This document shows positions 1-12,352 of a stretch of DNA of 64,000 bases, one piece after another; positions within the stretch are counted from its first letter, which is position 1; each line of letters begins with the position of its first letter. Source of the DNA: Actinernus sp. WN-2022 (Eukaryota > Cnidaria > Anthozoa > Actiniaria > Actinernidae). Position numbers and translations under genes: made by a program. Under the pieces are notes generated by a model, which did no database searches, was not told the DNA's origin, and saw only the letters and a program-made list of their open reading frames with translations. The stretch spans positions 81,496,861 through 81,560,860 of the forward strand of contig JAOWCC010000019.1 of assembly GCA_030867875.1 (NCBI GenBank), given 5' to 3'.

Positions 1-59
1 ACTGCCCCTTAAGAACTACCCAAAAACCCACTACGACCCCTAAATAATTCCTTCAGGAA

Positions 60-195
60 TTCCTACACAAATTAAATGCACTGGTGGACATAAATGTAAG
101 TATAGTTTTGGCGGGCTTTGGTGGGTACACAAATTAAATGCACTGGCGGACAGTTTATTTTTGGTGGGCTTTGGTGGGCTTTGGTGGTTTAACAT
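60..195. repeat. Short direct repeat, about 60-bp unit
   Basis: The phrase ACAAATTAAATGCACTGG followed by a GGCGGGCTTTGGTGGG-like stretch occurs twice, and GGGCTTTGGTG recurs several times. This is a small degenerate minisatellite with no coding support. Confidence 0.6.
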
Positions 196-299
196 TGATT
201 CTTTTTTCTGTGGTGCCATTTATTGCTGCTGTCTAGTGTCCTAGAATGTTGTTATGTTACCTACTAATTTTTAGACAATGCCAGCAACTTGCAAAATAT

Positions 300-545
300 G
301 TAAAATTTGGCTCTAGAATAGAGTTGTCCCTGGTAGGCAAGTTATCCCTAGTGAACCGTTTACATGGAGTAACGCGTGCAAAAGTTGATCCTAGTACTAT
401 GTTGTCCCTAGTGCTAGGGTCACCCTAGTACCCCAGACAAAACTGACCGTTTACATGTAAACTGAATGCAGAATACAATGGCAGTAGGTTGACCCTACTA
501 CTAGGATGATCCTAGCAAACTTAAACCAAACATGCTGAATCTCTC
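300..545. repeat. Repeat rich in CCCTAGTRCTAGGGT, transposon-end-like
   Basis: Several copies of a CCTAGTnCTAGG palindrome alternate with CCGTTTACATG. The same vocabulary (CCCTAGTGCTAGGGT, GTTTACA, GGGTAACCC) forms the right end of the element at 61091-62797, so this is probably a decayed relative. The small open frame over it is not credible as a gene. Confidence 0.45.
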
Positions 546-767
546 ATGGGTCACAAATAAGTAAGTTGAATGTTGCTCTTTGGTAAAAAAAATTATGAAT
601 CTTGATAACATGATCTTGAATTTTAGATTGAGCTTGAGTTAATGTCTATTAACCACAAAATGGCTCTTGGATGGGATGTATTCAGGGTTAAGTATACAGT
701 TTGTTGACTGTATTCAAATACATCATTACATGTAATGCTTTTTTGTACAAATTAAGGCTGGATACTG
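546..767. other. No recognised feature
   Basis: AT-rich DNA without a supported gene, clear repeat structure or RNA gene. Confidence 0.4.
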
Positions 768-882
768 GCAGTAGAATCCTGCTATCTCAAACTCTAAAGG
801 GGTACATTGTATGCAAAATTGTTTGAGAAAGTGGGAGTTCAACATACATGTAGCAAGAGCGGGGTAGTGGGTTCTTCTGTTT
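768..882. mobile_element. Degenerate pogo/Tigger-like MITE
   Basis: The left end GCAGTAGAATCCTGCTATCT and a right end ending GGGGTAGTGGGTTCTTCTG are decayed versions of the inverted ends of the better copy at 60812-61000. No open frame inside. The superfamily is inferred from the terminus style only. Confidence 0.5.
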
Positions 883-892
883 CATAATGTGC

Positions 893-1000
893 TTAAAGTA
901 CTACTGTGATAAAAAAAACATTTCTGTTCTCGTCTGATTATGAAAGTAAGTGCACTATAAAATATTTACCCTGCCAAATCTTAAGTGGAAATTCCTACAA
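893..1000. repeat. Dispersed repeat, inverse copy at 14588-14676
   Basis: The stretch containing GCTTAAAGTACTACTG and CTGCCAAATCTTAAGTGGAA reappears on the opposite strand near 14588-14676 with modest divergence. It abuts the foldback element that follows and may be part of its outer end. Confidence 0.6.
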
Positions 1001-1005
1001 TAAGG

Positions 1006-1548
1006 TCAAAATGCTAAGACCACAAAAACTGCTATAAACATGCAAATGCTGTCTGCCATTACTCGGTTTAGAATCTGATCATGCATGCATGAGTGATCCT
1101 TTGATAACGGCTCGCTTGTGAGGTTATCCACTTAACACATGACCATAAATTGCTATGGGGCTATTTCTTAACGAACTCTGAAGACAAGCTCTGTATACAT
1201 TCTTTCATAAAGTTCACACTTCTCTAATGCAAAATAAAGAACCTACAGTCTTACTAGAATTGAGTGACTTAATCCAACTTAACCTGAACCATATCAATGT
1301 TGCTACATGTACTTCATTTTGAACAAGAGTAGTGTCAGCTTTGTGTGAGAATGTCTACCAAGCTTGTCTTCAAAGTTTATGCCGCGAGAGCTAGCCCATA
1401 GTTGTTGTATCAAGCATTTTATGGTCACTACATGTAGTTAAGTGAGTGATATCACAAAGGATTATTCATGTATGATCAGATTCTAAACTGAGTAATGACA
1501 GACAGTCATTTGCAAGTTTTAGCCATTTTGATGTGGTCTAATTTTGGC
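1006..1548. mobile_element. Foldback element, arms about 185 bp
   Basis: The left arm (about 1006-1190) and right arm (about 1365-1548) are inverted copies. Shared anchors are TTTAGAATCTGATCAT, the TGACCATAAA segment and GAAGACAAGCT. The spacer between arms is about 170 bp. The arms are imperfect, so this is not a recent assembly artefact. No protein is encoded. Confidence 0.75.
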
Positions 1549-2364
1549 ATGGATTAGTACATACAGTGTATTAATCAAATCATAGTGATTCATATAACTT
1601 AAGTTTAGATCTGATAATAAAGATCCGATTTATGCTAAAACTATAGCACTTCTAACGATTATATTCTATTGGCTCCAATATTTCCTGTAAAAACTCTCAA
1701 AGAGCTGCCAATTCAATTTACCAGTTTAGGGTTTGATAGGTTGAGTAAAAATACAGTACATAGGCAGCTTTCTCAAGACTACAATGAGGGTTATTAGTTA
1801 TTAGTTTATTATGCCATTTTTATAATTTAAGAGTACAAGTGTATTCAATTTACTGTATTCTCCTTTAGGGAAATTGATTTAGAAAATATGCAGATCACCC
1901 AGCATCTCTTGAGAGAAGTGTCAGAAATTGATGTAGTGAAAAGTAATCCAATGTGCACAGCAAGAAGGATACAAGGTCAGTCATCTTTAAGTGCATATAA
2001 GCCCAAATTAGTTATACATTTACTTGATATCAATTGTCAGGAGTATATTACAGAGGAGTGTTCCTCTTCCCACATTTTATTGTCACACAACACTGTATAC
2101 AATAGTTATTTTTAGCATAGAGTTTCCCACAAGAAGAAACAAAGGCAGTCACTTTTAACCAATCAGGATGCACTGAAAAATTGTAATTAACACAGACGTT
2201 CAAGCTGCTAAAAATACTAAAGTGCAAGGGAACAAAAGACAGTAATCGCATACCAGAACTTTGCGACTATAAATAGACACACCATCTACTGTGTTAGGGG
2301 CCAAAACAAGGGCCCAGGAAATATGCTCCTGTGTAATATACTCTTGCGATTGTATATGAAGTGA
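1549..2364. other. No supported gene
   Basis: AT-rich sequence. The 75-codon open frame at 1888-2115 has no recognisable domain and no good start context. I see nothing else in it. Confidence 0.4.
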
Positions 2365-2723
2365 ATAGTCAAACGGTAGAATATTTCTTGATTTATTACG
2401 TCTAAGAGATATAAAGGTTTATTTTTCCAATATGCTAATGATGTGATGTCACCACCGACCACTTAATATACAAAAGCATGCTGGTATATATAGAGACCAA
2501 TTACCTATTTTTAAATTCTAAGTACTTATATTTAAAGCTTATGCACATCAAAGTGATTTTACAAAAAAAAAAAAAAATTAGAAAATAGCTTAATTCACAT
2601 GCACAAAGAAATTCAGCAAATGTTGATGACAACATCATACATTAGCATATTTGAAATATAAACCTTTATATCTTGTAGACGCAACACCCGGCAAATCAAG
2701 AAATATTCTAACGTTGGACTATA
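2365..2723. mobile_element. MITE, TIR about 75 bp
   Basis: Inverted ends share GAATATTTCTTGATTT, the AGATATAAAGGTTTAT block and AATATGCTAATG. Length is about 360 bp, with an A-rich centre including a poly-A run near 2563. No coding capacity; superfamily not recognised. Confidence 0.75.
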
Positions 2724-3777
2724 TACAGCCTTCGTGTACAATCAATATTAAATATTGCTAATTTGGGCTTACAATGTATGTGCACAGTCTTTAATCTCTT
2801 TGACCTCTTTAATTCCAACAAGACTGACCAGGGGAGAGTAGTACCATGTAAATGTACAGTGCTCGACATTAATGGTTGCCCACTTGCCCAGGGCAACTAA
2901 AATGTTCAATCGGGCAGGAAAATTCAAAACACTGGTTGCCCAAAATTTTCAAATATACAAGTGCTTGATATGAAATGTAGTCTACAAATGGATCACGTTC
3001 TGAATGCAAAAGACAAAAATGTACTAATGCTAATGTGTTCACAAAATTAGAGCTCATTGAATAAACAAATAAAACCAAACGTAGGGGCTGGGGGTTTGCA
3101 TGCTATATATCAGGTAGAGATGCAAGGCTAGCTGAGGTTAGATGAAGTGAGTGGTTATGGAGTAAACAATTAAAATGGTGGACGAACACATAGCTTGTGA
3201 TTTATGTGTGGGCAACTAGAAATTTACAATGGGTAACCAAGAAAAACATGGTCTTTCGTAAAACCTTTAACCCTTTTGAACCCAACCAGCCAATATGAAG
3301 CATGTAACTGGAAAAAAATATTGCATCAAATATAGACATGCTAGAAGTACGATGTTGCGATTTTACTTCAAGAGATGAATTACTTAAAAGCCAGAGCTAT
3401 AAACAGCGCTCGGTTGACGCCGCACTTTGGAGAAAAAGTCATTTGTTTCGTTGATTTTCACGAATTTTGAGGAGCTGAAAATCGGCTCAAAAAACCTTTC
3501 CCGTTCACAGCAAACACAAAATCAGCACTCAGTTGTTACAGTACCTTCTTTAATCTCTCCACCAGGTTTTTTTGGCACAAAACACACGAAGCGACTGTGA
3601 AGCACGCTATTCTTAATGCTGCATTTCACTCCACCGTGTTTTCCTGCACCCACCTCCAATTGCATGCTGGGTAATGGACAAAAATTGAGAAGGGCCCCCC
3701 CCCTCTTGGACTCCTGTAGGATTTTTTTTATGTCTTTTACCCCTACAACCAAGAGCGGTGATTTGGACTCAAGCCAT
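2724..3777. other. Non-coding, low-grade repeat remnants
   Basis: Around 2860-2960 and 3200-3240 are repeated GGGCAACTA and GGTTGCCCA phrases that read like decayed repeat DNA. The open frames at 2869-3078 and 3522-3752 show no domain. I see no supported gene. Confidence 0.35.
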
Positions 3778-5072
3778 GCTTTAAAGGGATACCTGAGTGA
3801 AAAACACTTTTGGGCTCAAAAGCATCTTTCAGATGTACTTTGTTCAGAAAATGTATTAAAATTGGTTAAAACTTTTTCAGTGTTGAGAACGAGCCCCTCA
3901 AAAAGTTGGCCCTGCGAAGACCTTGGCGCCGCCACCTTGTTTGCATTTACGGAAGTGACGTTTTTTACGTCACTTGTCCCACCGGAGTCTCGCAGCTAAC
4001 TTGTGGTGACTTGTTTCTTTGTAGAATTTTCACACGCTTGGAATGAAAGTAGATTTTCATTGATATGGCAGAGCCATTTCGTACTAGAACAAAAATATGA
4101 TGAAGACGACATGAGAGAAGTTCAGAAGACTGGGAGGAGGAAGAAAAGCATAATTTTTGGAAGGTGAGAATATCAGACAAACAACATGATCGATCAAAGA
4201 TTGTACGAAACCCAGGCTCAGAACAAATTAACAAACAACTGCAGAGTGCTATACTGCTGTGTGTTTATTGTATGGAACTGTACATGTACATTGTATATTA
4301 TGACAATATTGATATAGAGTTAGCATTGCATTCGATGTATTATTGGAGCTATATAATTTGCAAGTTGATCCGGTTCGATGTGTACTCTGCGTGGCTTTGT
4401 GCTACTGAAACGAAACACCTGAAAAGTTAAAACCTGCATATAACAAAAAATAACTGGGTCAAATTAAACAAGTTTCGATTGCAATGCCAATATCAATATT
4501 GTCATAATCTACCTTTAGTCTTGTGTTTAGGCTGACAAGTTCCATACAATAAACACACAGCGACACTTTACATCGTAGCACACCACCAGTGTAACACTTG
4601 GGAGTTGGTTGTTAATTTATTTCGCGCCTGGGTTTTGAGCTACAATCTTTGATCAATCATGTTGTTCATCTGATATTCTCGCCTTCCAAATGCTTTTCTT
4701 CGATCGCCCAGTCTTCTAAACTTCTATCACAATGTCGTCTTCATCATATTTTTGTTCTAGTACGATTGAAATGGCTCTGCCATATCGATGAAAATCTACT
4801 TTCATTCCAAGCATGTGAAAATTCTACAAAGAAACAAGTTGCCACAAGTTAGCCGCGAGATTAAGTGACATAAAAAGCGTCACTGCTGTAAATGCAAACA
4901 AGATGGTGGCTACCCATGTCTTTCTGGGGCCAACTTTGAGGGGCTCGTTTTCAACACTGAAAAAGTTTTATCCAATTTTAATACATTTTCTGAACAAAGT
5001 ACATTCTACACCTGAAAGATGTTTTTGAGTCCAAATGTGTTTTTCACTCGGGTACCGATATCCCTTTAAAGC
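3778..5072. mobile_element. Large foldback element, 1.3 kb, arms above 500 bp
   Basis: The two halves are inverted copies from GCTTTAAAGGGATACC at the left edge to GATATCCCTTTAAAGC at the right edge. Shared landmarks include GAGGGGCTCGTTTTC-type sequence, ATGGCAGAGCCATTTC and CATACAATAAACACACAG near the centre. The spacer is roughly 170 bp. Arms have diverged by many substitutions and small indels. Short open frames inside (3616-3999, 3965-4234, 4649-4852) are mirror images of one another, which argues against coding. Confidence 0.85.
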
Positions 5073-5540
5073 TCTGACCTTTCATATTCTCTACTCTACA
5101 TATAGATGCAATTTCTTGAACATATAAAACTGCAAAGAAAAGAGGACAGAAAGTGGCAAGGATGAAGAATACAAAAGGAAACAAAGAAAACTTCAGAGAA
5201 TAGAAAGGGTATGTACATGTAATATACGGAATACAGTGTTTATTTTATATTGTCCATCATTTATTCTCCTTTTTAGCCCAAAACGTTTGATGAATGTGGA
5301 ACCTTACATTTGTTTCAAATTTGACATGGTCAAAACATAATTCAGGCCCTTGATGTAAGTTGCTTTTCCAAGTAAAAAAAGGGTGAAAAGTGGCAGCAAT
5401 GGTATCAATGTCACAATTGCATCACTGTCAGAAGTTGTCTCATAATTGTTGAATGGAAAATTGATTTGCCCAACAATTTTTTTTTTAATTAATAAGAACT
5501 GCAATAAATTATTTTTCCTTTAAAACTATTATCTCTTTTA

Positions 5541-5850
5541 GAAACTGAAATGCAGACATCAAGCAATGGAGTGGAAAGCAATGAAGTGGAAAGAAAAAGT
5601 GAAAAAGCTAAAGGAGTTACTTAATGCTTCTTTCATGAGCTCAGATGAATCTGGAGAGGAGGACTGCTTGGTCGTAAGGCCCTTTATTGGAGAAAACAGA
5701 ACTTTCAAACTTTATGCAAGATTTAGATAGAAGGTATGAGGCTGGGTTGTCACCAACCCAGAAGAAAATGATGACAAATAAAAGACAAGGCAATCCTTCT
5801 GATAATGTGCCAGAAGAGTTTAAGTGTCGGATAGAAGCAGTAGAAGTTTA
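5541..5850 (+). pseudogene. Decayed exon of an acidic multicopy cnidarian protein
   Basis: After a TCTCTTTTAG acceptor-like site, one frame reads a Lys/Trp-rich helix (AMKWKEKVKKLKELL), then an acidic patch SSDESGEED and LVVRPF. A frameshift near 5700 moves the continuation, which includes DLDRRYEAGLSPTQKK, to another frame. From memory this layout (basic helix, MSSDESGEED patch, a 'RPxxW' segment, then a D-R-x-E helix) resembles an uncharacterised high-copy protein family in corals and Hydra, probably transposon-associated; no search was run. An upstream Lys/Arg-rich stretch at about 5105-5207 ending in a GTATGT donor may be a preceding exon, also with stops. The function is unknown and the copy is broken. 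Confidence 0.45.
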
Positions 5851-6022
5851 AAGATTTGTATGATTTTGAAACTGTTCCAACAGAGCTCCTAAATAGACTA
5901 ATTATTTATTCAAGGATAAAAGTCTGAATAATAGAACAACTGACCAGTACATGTATGTGTACATTTAAAAAAAGATTTCAGTCTGATATTATACACTCTG
6001 ATATACGTATATCCTTTAAATT

Positions 6023-6603
6023 AGGCCTGGAACAAGTGTTGGTCTGTCACAATAATGGCAAAGCTCATTCACAAAAGTGAGGCTGTCGTGCGGGAAATCA
6101 AAATTAAATAATGTAGCAATAAAAAATTGGGGAAATCTACAGACATTAAGAGTTAAAACAGCTCACTTCTGCATCATGTGTTGTTCTCTTCTGAATTTTT
6201 CTAGAAAATATTTGAGTTATGCTTTCTTAAAAATGTCAAACAATTTTTCTGTGCTTACAGCTGCACAAACCACAACAAAACCTCCGAAACAGCTAGTGAT
6301 CAGAGCAAATCCTTACTAGCCATGTCGGGGCCCTCTTTCAAGGTGGCAACTGCAAGCTTAAACCCTTGCTTTTCCTTGGCTTTGCCTGTTGTGAATCATT
6401 TATTATACTGTTTATGCAACTGTATGTATAAAAGTGGTGTTTGGCATTCTCAAGAAAGCTTAACTTGAATATTTTCTCAAAAACCCAGAAGATAACAAAA
6501 TATGAAGCGGAAACCAGCCGTTTTACCTCCAAAGTCTGTAGATTAATTGTCCCATATTTTATTTTGCTATATTTCGATCTCACTTTTGCACTGGTCCCAG
6601 GCC
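6023..6603. mobile_element. Foldback element, about 580 bp
   Basis: The left edge GGCCTGGAACAAGTG mirrors the right edge CACTGGTCCCAGGCC-type sequence. Inner landmarks are ATCTACAGAC, GTTAAAAC, the TTAAGCTTTCTT-like block and ACAGCTGCA. Arms are about 250 bp with a 130 bp spacer. The open frames at 6077-6319 and 6338-6583 are mirror images of each other in the two arms and are not genes. Confidence 0.75.
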
Positions 6604-6855
6604 GTCCAAAGGATATGGATACTACCTAATTTATTTGCCAAAAAATCTCAGTTGACGGTTATATTAGTGGGTAAACCACAGTTTTGAATCTGGGATACAA
6701 CAATTATTTATTTATTGTCTGATTTAACAGATGTGTAATTGGTATTTAGGAGCATGTCTTTTCAACATTATACAACACTTTTATGCTTCTTCAGTACATC
6801 TAGGAGATCATTGCAGGGGTGATATTATATTTAACAATAATAATTATTATACTTA

Positions 6856-6945
6856 TGAGCTCTCAGTTTCTATTGGCTGATAGTTGATGAGGAGCGTACA
6901 TGTAGCTCCGAGTCGACTATCAGCCATAGAAACTGATGGCGAGTA
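6856..6945. repeat. 90-bp hairpin repeat, second copy at 38460-38548
   Basis: The arms CAGTTTCTATTGGCTGATAG and CTATCAGCCATAGAAACTG surround a loop containing GGAGC. A related hairpin (GAAGTTTCTAATTGGCTGAT with its inverse) lies at 38460-38548. It is a short palindromic MITE family. Confidence 0.7.
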
Positions 6946-9424
6946 GTCTAATTGTTTTAGTAGAAAACAACTAGTAGTTCAATCTTAAACTGAAGCAAAA
7001 AAAAATAACATTTTGACGACTTCTCAGCCATTGTTTTGCTTTTGAAAACCGTTTTTTCCTACTCACTATCTATCACTTGGCTACTCACTATCTATCACAG
7101 AATAGATAGTGAGTAGCTTAGCCAATCAGATCGGTGATAGAATGCTAGTTGGTTTCTACTAATAATGTATAGATATATCGTATGTAAATATATTGTATAA
7201 TCAGAGTGTTCCAAAAGTTTGTGTCCCTACTTTAACGTTATATAGCTTCTTTATTTTTTATCATTTATGGCAGTCGGAAAACATTTCAAATCATTTCTGA
7301 TCTCATTTCAAAATAGAATTGCAAAGTGTACCTTTCCTACATGTACGTAACAAGTTTCCAAATGTTCTTGACCGAAGCTATCATGTGGCGAAGTTTTTTC
7401 TTAAAATTCGTTGTGTAAGTATGTAAAATCGTAGAAAACATCTTCCTCACCAGAAGTTAGATATTTCCCGCGAAGAGTGTAACAACGATAGTCTTTATTT
7501 GGCGCGTAATGGCTCATAACGAGCTCGGACATGTTGTAGTTTTTCAGATTCGTATTCTTGTCCGCCATTTTGTCTGTTTCATTACAAAAGACGGCAATGT
7601 ATCATGGTATGAAATCGAAAGGTTTTCGTTAAAAATTAATACATATTCGTAGCTATTTCGGCCCTAGAATGAAACATTCGTGGACCCGATCAAAGCGAGC
7701 CTTCTGTCAACACCGAGAAATAATTGATTACTGGTAACACAAAACCAATACCTTGTGACCTCGTAATGTTGATAAAGATCAGATCATTCAACGTCTTACT
7801 TTCAGGTAATGTTACACTATGGAGGCATGTGGCAGAAATGCCATCCTCTGATCTAGCTTTAACAATCATAAGGTGAGCGTGGAATTGAAGCCGGCCGTGC
7901 CAACGAGAGCTACAATGGATTCTCTCACTTTCCTCAAATATTTTCAAATAACATCGTCGAATGATAAAGGAAGCCACATTTTATGAATAGGAAATAAAAG
8001 CGCGTAAAATATCAATATCGGAGCCATTTGAAAGGTTTTCAGTAGTGTGCCAGTTTCGCGGGCATTTGTTACGGCTCAGTCATTCTACACCACATGATAA
8101 TTGTGAACTGTCAATCAAAGTTTGTAAAATTACTTACGGTAAAATGAATATATCACATATTTTCAAAAACTTTTTTTGTAGCTGGAAGATATATAGAAGG
8201 ATATTACACGTATCTCAGTGATTTCCTCAAAAATTAGAGATGCCTGCGGAGGAGGCTATATTACACGGTGGCGAGAAGATATGAAGTTTATCCTCGAGAA
8301 TCAAGCATAAACTTCATATCTTCAAACTACCGTGTAACTGCATGTCAGTACAAACTTGTGAGTTTTTCTAAGCTGTTCTGGGGAGTTTCATCGGGTTTTC
8401 TTGTCTCTTCGTTGCAGTCGAGAACGTCTTTAAAGAGTTTTAGATCGTATTTGGCTTTTTGTGCTCGGAATATTCATTGTCATGCAGCTCATTTAAGCTG
8501 TTTACCTCTTCCTCTGTGATTTTCACAAACCTGCCGCCATCTTTGTAGTTCAAAAGGCGGCAAACGTGATGTCATCGATATTTTCACTAGTGGGATGTAG
8601 TTTCGTATGAGTTCTATGAGTGGTTTATTTCTCAGTAAAACACTATCGTCCATATAATAAGATAAAATACTACATCACAAGCGAATTTTTTTCCCACAAA
8701 TACCTGCTTCTGAAGGTCTAAGGTAAGCTTAGAAAATGCTCTTCCCAGATCGTCCAACCACAGGCAGCCCAGACTCGACATATATTTCCCGCCTTTTGGG
8801 TTACCTGTGGTATGTTTCATAAGCGATCTCGTGAATTCTCTTTTCCGATTCCTACGAAATAAATCTTCAATGATAAAAGATTGATACTTAATGAAGTTTT
8901 TTGAGTGGTTTTGGGGTGATTTGGGGACTTCTAAAGCAGTTTATTAGGCCTCGAGGTTTTGACCGTTGGCCGCGTATCTATCTCATAGCTACAAATATAC
9001 ACAAGGTATGCAGCTTCGAGCCGCTTTTCATCGATGTCACCTCACTCGCCGCCGAAATTCGACAAGAAATTCAAATCGATTTCGCCTCTGCTTTCGGCAC
9101 ACAAATCCAAACATGTGTAAGCACTTCTCATCCACGTTTCAGGCCAAACGACGTGAAAACGTTTGAAACCACTGCTATGCGAAAGTCGAAACGAATTTAA
9201 TTCAGTTTGATACAGCGATAGCACGGCATTTGATACCTACGTTGATACCTACTCAAAACTGATCTTTAGAGCACCATAAATGAGTCAAAATCCTAAATTT
9301 GATAGTTGTATCACGTATAGGAGCAAAGATAGGTCAAAGACAAAGATACATGCAGGCATGTATTAAAAGTCGCGGGAAAATTTCGCAAAACGTTTATACA
9401 GACGTTAGTACGGAAATTTTGATT
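6946..9424. other. Intergenic, small hairpins only
   Basis: A hairpin TACTCACTATCTATCAC with its inverse lies at about 7057-7125. Another at 8265-8335 pairs CACGGTGG and GAAGATATGAAGTTTAT with inverse copies, next to GCCTGCGGAGGAGGC at 8242-8256, a motif that also ends the MITE at 21876-22009. GTTCCAAAAGTTTGTGTCCCT at 7208 resembles mariner-type termini and a related inverse at 14986-15020. No frame here shows a domain. Confidence 0.4.
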
Positions 9425-10270
9425 GGAAGCAAGTTTGTGTATGCCAGTATCTTTTCTCCTCTGCGTGCATGATTGGTATTTGGACTAATAATATTATTCA
9501 GCAGTATCCACTGCAGAATTTTAGACTGGCCTGTCCTTTCAGTAGCGAGATGTGGCGAGTGGACCATGTTACAGATTTATTCTGTTTTACCACTCGTAGG
9601 TGGATGGAGAACCTCAACAGGCTTAAAGCCCTTCTATGGAGATAAAGGCACCTGTAGTTGGAACTGGAGTTAAAATAAAGTTTACTTATTATTTATTATC
9701 TGTAGCTGTTGCCTGGTGTGTTTGAAAGACCTCATTAGAGTAGAGAGTAGCTCTTCCACAAAGCTAAAGGGCCTGGAAATGATAATTTCCGCTTATAATA
9801 CTCCCGGAGAATGCTGCATACAAGCGATGGTAGCAAATTTCGACTAGAAGAAAGTTTGTGTTAGTTTTTGCCGCAGCTCTTTTTAGGGTTCTTATCCTAC
9901 CTCACAAGCGCTGCGAGGGAGGCTAAGTTTGTGTATGCCTGTATCTCTTTTCCTGTGCGTGCATGATTTGGTTTAGACTACTGATTTCAGTCAGCAGTAT
10001 TGAGAGCTGCAGACACGCGATGGTAACAAACGTTTACTGGAGGCAACTTTGTGTTGGCCTGTATCATTTCTCCTTTATGGGCATGATTGGTATTTAAACT
10101 TCAGCAGTATTCACTGCAGAATTTTAGTTGTCCTTTCAGTAGTGAGATTGTGGCAAGCGATTGGGGCAGCTTTAGCCAAAGTTTACTTATTGTTTGAAAT
10201 ACCTCGTTAGAGTCGAGTATCATTTCCGCTTAGAATACTCCCGAAGAATGCGCAGACACGCGATGATAGC
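9425..10270. repeat. Diverged tandem repeat, three to four units
   Basis: Blocks containing AAGTTTGTGT, GTGCATGATTGGTATTT, CAGCAGTATTCACTGCAG and CCTTTCAGTAGTGAGAT recur near 9430, 9850-9930 and 10030-10130 in the same order and orientation, with deletions between units. Non-coding. Confidence 0.6.
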
Positions 10271-12352
10271 AAGTTTTTACCACGTCACCTGATATTAATT
10301 AGCAAGTTTTTTTTTGCTTCACACCGTCGGAACAATGATTAGCAGCGGGTGCATGCCGTACTTTTTTTTGGCAGTGTTTCAGCGGTGTTCTTTTCCTTGT
10401 TAAAGACATTGGTGGTTAGTTGTTCAGTATGACGACAAACTAAGACGTTTCAATCAAAAGACACTGCAGCAAAACGTCACGCACATACGCTTTTGATAAG
10501 CCCAGCACCTGCGGATCCCGCCAGTTTCCCGCCAAAACTAAAAAAAAAAAGACAAGCACTCCGGTTTCTAATTTTAGGCACGTGTGTGAATAGTTTTCGC
10601 GAAAAACAAGAAAACTACTTGAACGCTAAGCCTCAAACTTTGACAGGTTTAAGTTTTCTTAATTTGTAATTCACTGTGAGTTTACTAAGTTATAAAGTTA
10701 TTTATTAAAAAAAAAGGTTAAAACCCTCGGAAAATTTTATTTCAAACCAGCTGAGCCTTCGTTTTTTCGGTCAGAGGCGCACAACGTTTTGCCGCGGTGT
10801 GTCTAACGTGGTCTCGAGTCAAAATTTATTATTAATAATGTTATTTTGCATCAAATTTACCATTATAATAAACACAGGCCTCATGCTATGCACACAGAGA
10901 GTTCTAACTTATATTTTGTTTTTCGCAAGAAGACGCACGGGGCGACGAGACTTGTTTTCACAAGAATATGCGCGGGACTTGGGCTTAGTCCAACTTTATA
11001 GGGTCGCGGCTATATTCCATCCGCCAAAAGGTCGAATTGCAATATTCTCGATGTTATATTTCTAGGGTACAAACTAAAGCGCTCCTACGCAACTCTTTGC
11101 ATGTACTGCAGTGTAGTGCAGACGTCATGACCACTACACTAAGCCGGTCTACGTCTACCGCCGTTCGGAATGTGACAAATGTTTATCTTCATCCTTGACT
11201 GGTTTTAAGTTGTCATTAGAAAGAACGATTATCATTATTTAAAGCGTGTTTTCTATTTAAGGATAGTTGGTAATTTAACGGGGAGAATGTGTTGGCAATG
11301 GCTCCAAGCCCGTATGCTCAGTACAACCTCGTACCCAGGGTCTTTTTGGATCTGACCGAGGAGACCCTGGGGACAAGTTGTGTTCAGTATGCTAATTTGA
11401 GTGTCATTGACAACTTCCAAGATGGCGGAAAATAGTGGTGAACGTGCCACTAAAATTGACAATATAAACTAACCCTAACCTGAACCATACAACTTTTCCT
11501 AACCATTTCAACAACAAGTTCCCAGGTAAACGATGAGGTTTTAGGGTTCACAGGTAAACAACTAATTCTCACTAGAATGGAGAGGAAAACTGTATTAACT
11601 CGAACTCAAACTCCTATTAAATTCGCAGGCTTCCTGTGAGCAATTCTTTAGTACTGTATGTAGCCTATTTATTATTCCCTGTTTTGGGGTAACATAAAGA
11701 CCGCAGACGGCATATTTCGAAAGACTTCCTGTTTCTACATCGATGTTAATCGCCATGGTCGATTGCCGGATTTTAACCTCGTTCAATTTCATCAAGTCTT
11801 CTTCCTTCCCTAAACGAAAAAATCAAGTTCTAAGAAGGTTAGTATATTATAGGCTATCATTATTCTGTTTTGTGGTGACCGAAAGATATCGGATGATAAA
11901 TTGTGAATTCCAGCTTCGCTTCTTTTCCCCCTGTGCTTGGCTGGAATGGAACACACTTCCTATAAGAACAAGTCTGTCGATGTTTGATTGTAATCGATCT
12001 AATTAATGTAATCATCCGTCATGTCAACACTAAAGTCTAAACCTTTCTGCGAGCTGTACACGTGCACGCCAGAGGTCATGATTTGATATTCGATACCGAG
12101 TTAATAAATTGAGCCGGTTAACACAAGTTTGAGGGAGAAAAGCGAGTAAAAGAGCGAATTTCCGAAACTTCTGCCTTATTATCGGCATGATATGGTTCCA
12201 CTGGAGAGCAGTGTGGTTGTTAAATGTGAGTCTTACCTTATTAAGTATGTAAACTTTGCATTTTCCCGGAATATAGTGAGTTAACAGTTTTCTTAGATTT
12301 TCTCTGAATGACCTAAAAGTCACTTAATTACGTCGTTCTTGCACGGACCCCT
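10271..12352. other. Intergenic; one small MITE at 11322-11378
   Basis: CTCGTACCCAGGGTCT and its inverse AGACCCTGGGGACAAG form a hairpin about 55 bp long at 11322-11378. Open frames at 10799-11065, 11743-12006 and 12030-12323 lack recognisable domains; the end of the second (LEWNTLPIR) vaguely recalls a LINE C-terminus but is too short to call. Confidence 0.4.

Noticed and set aside
3616..3999. 127-codon frame starting LHFTPPCFP
   Set aside because: It crosses from unique DNA into one arm of the 3778-5072 foldback; the mirrored arm has no matching frame conservation.
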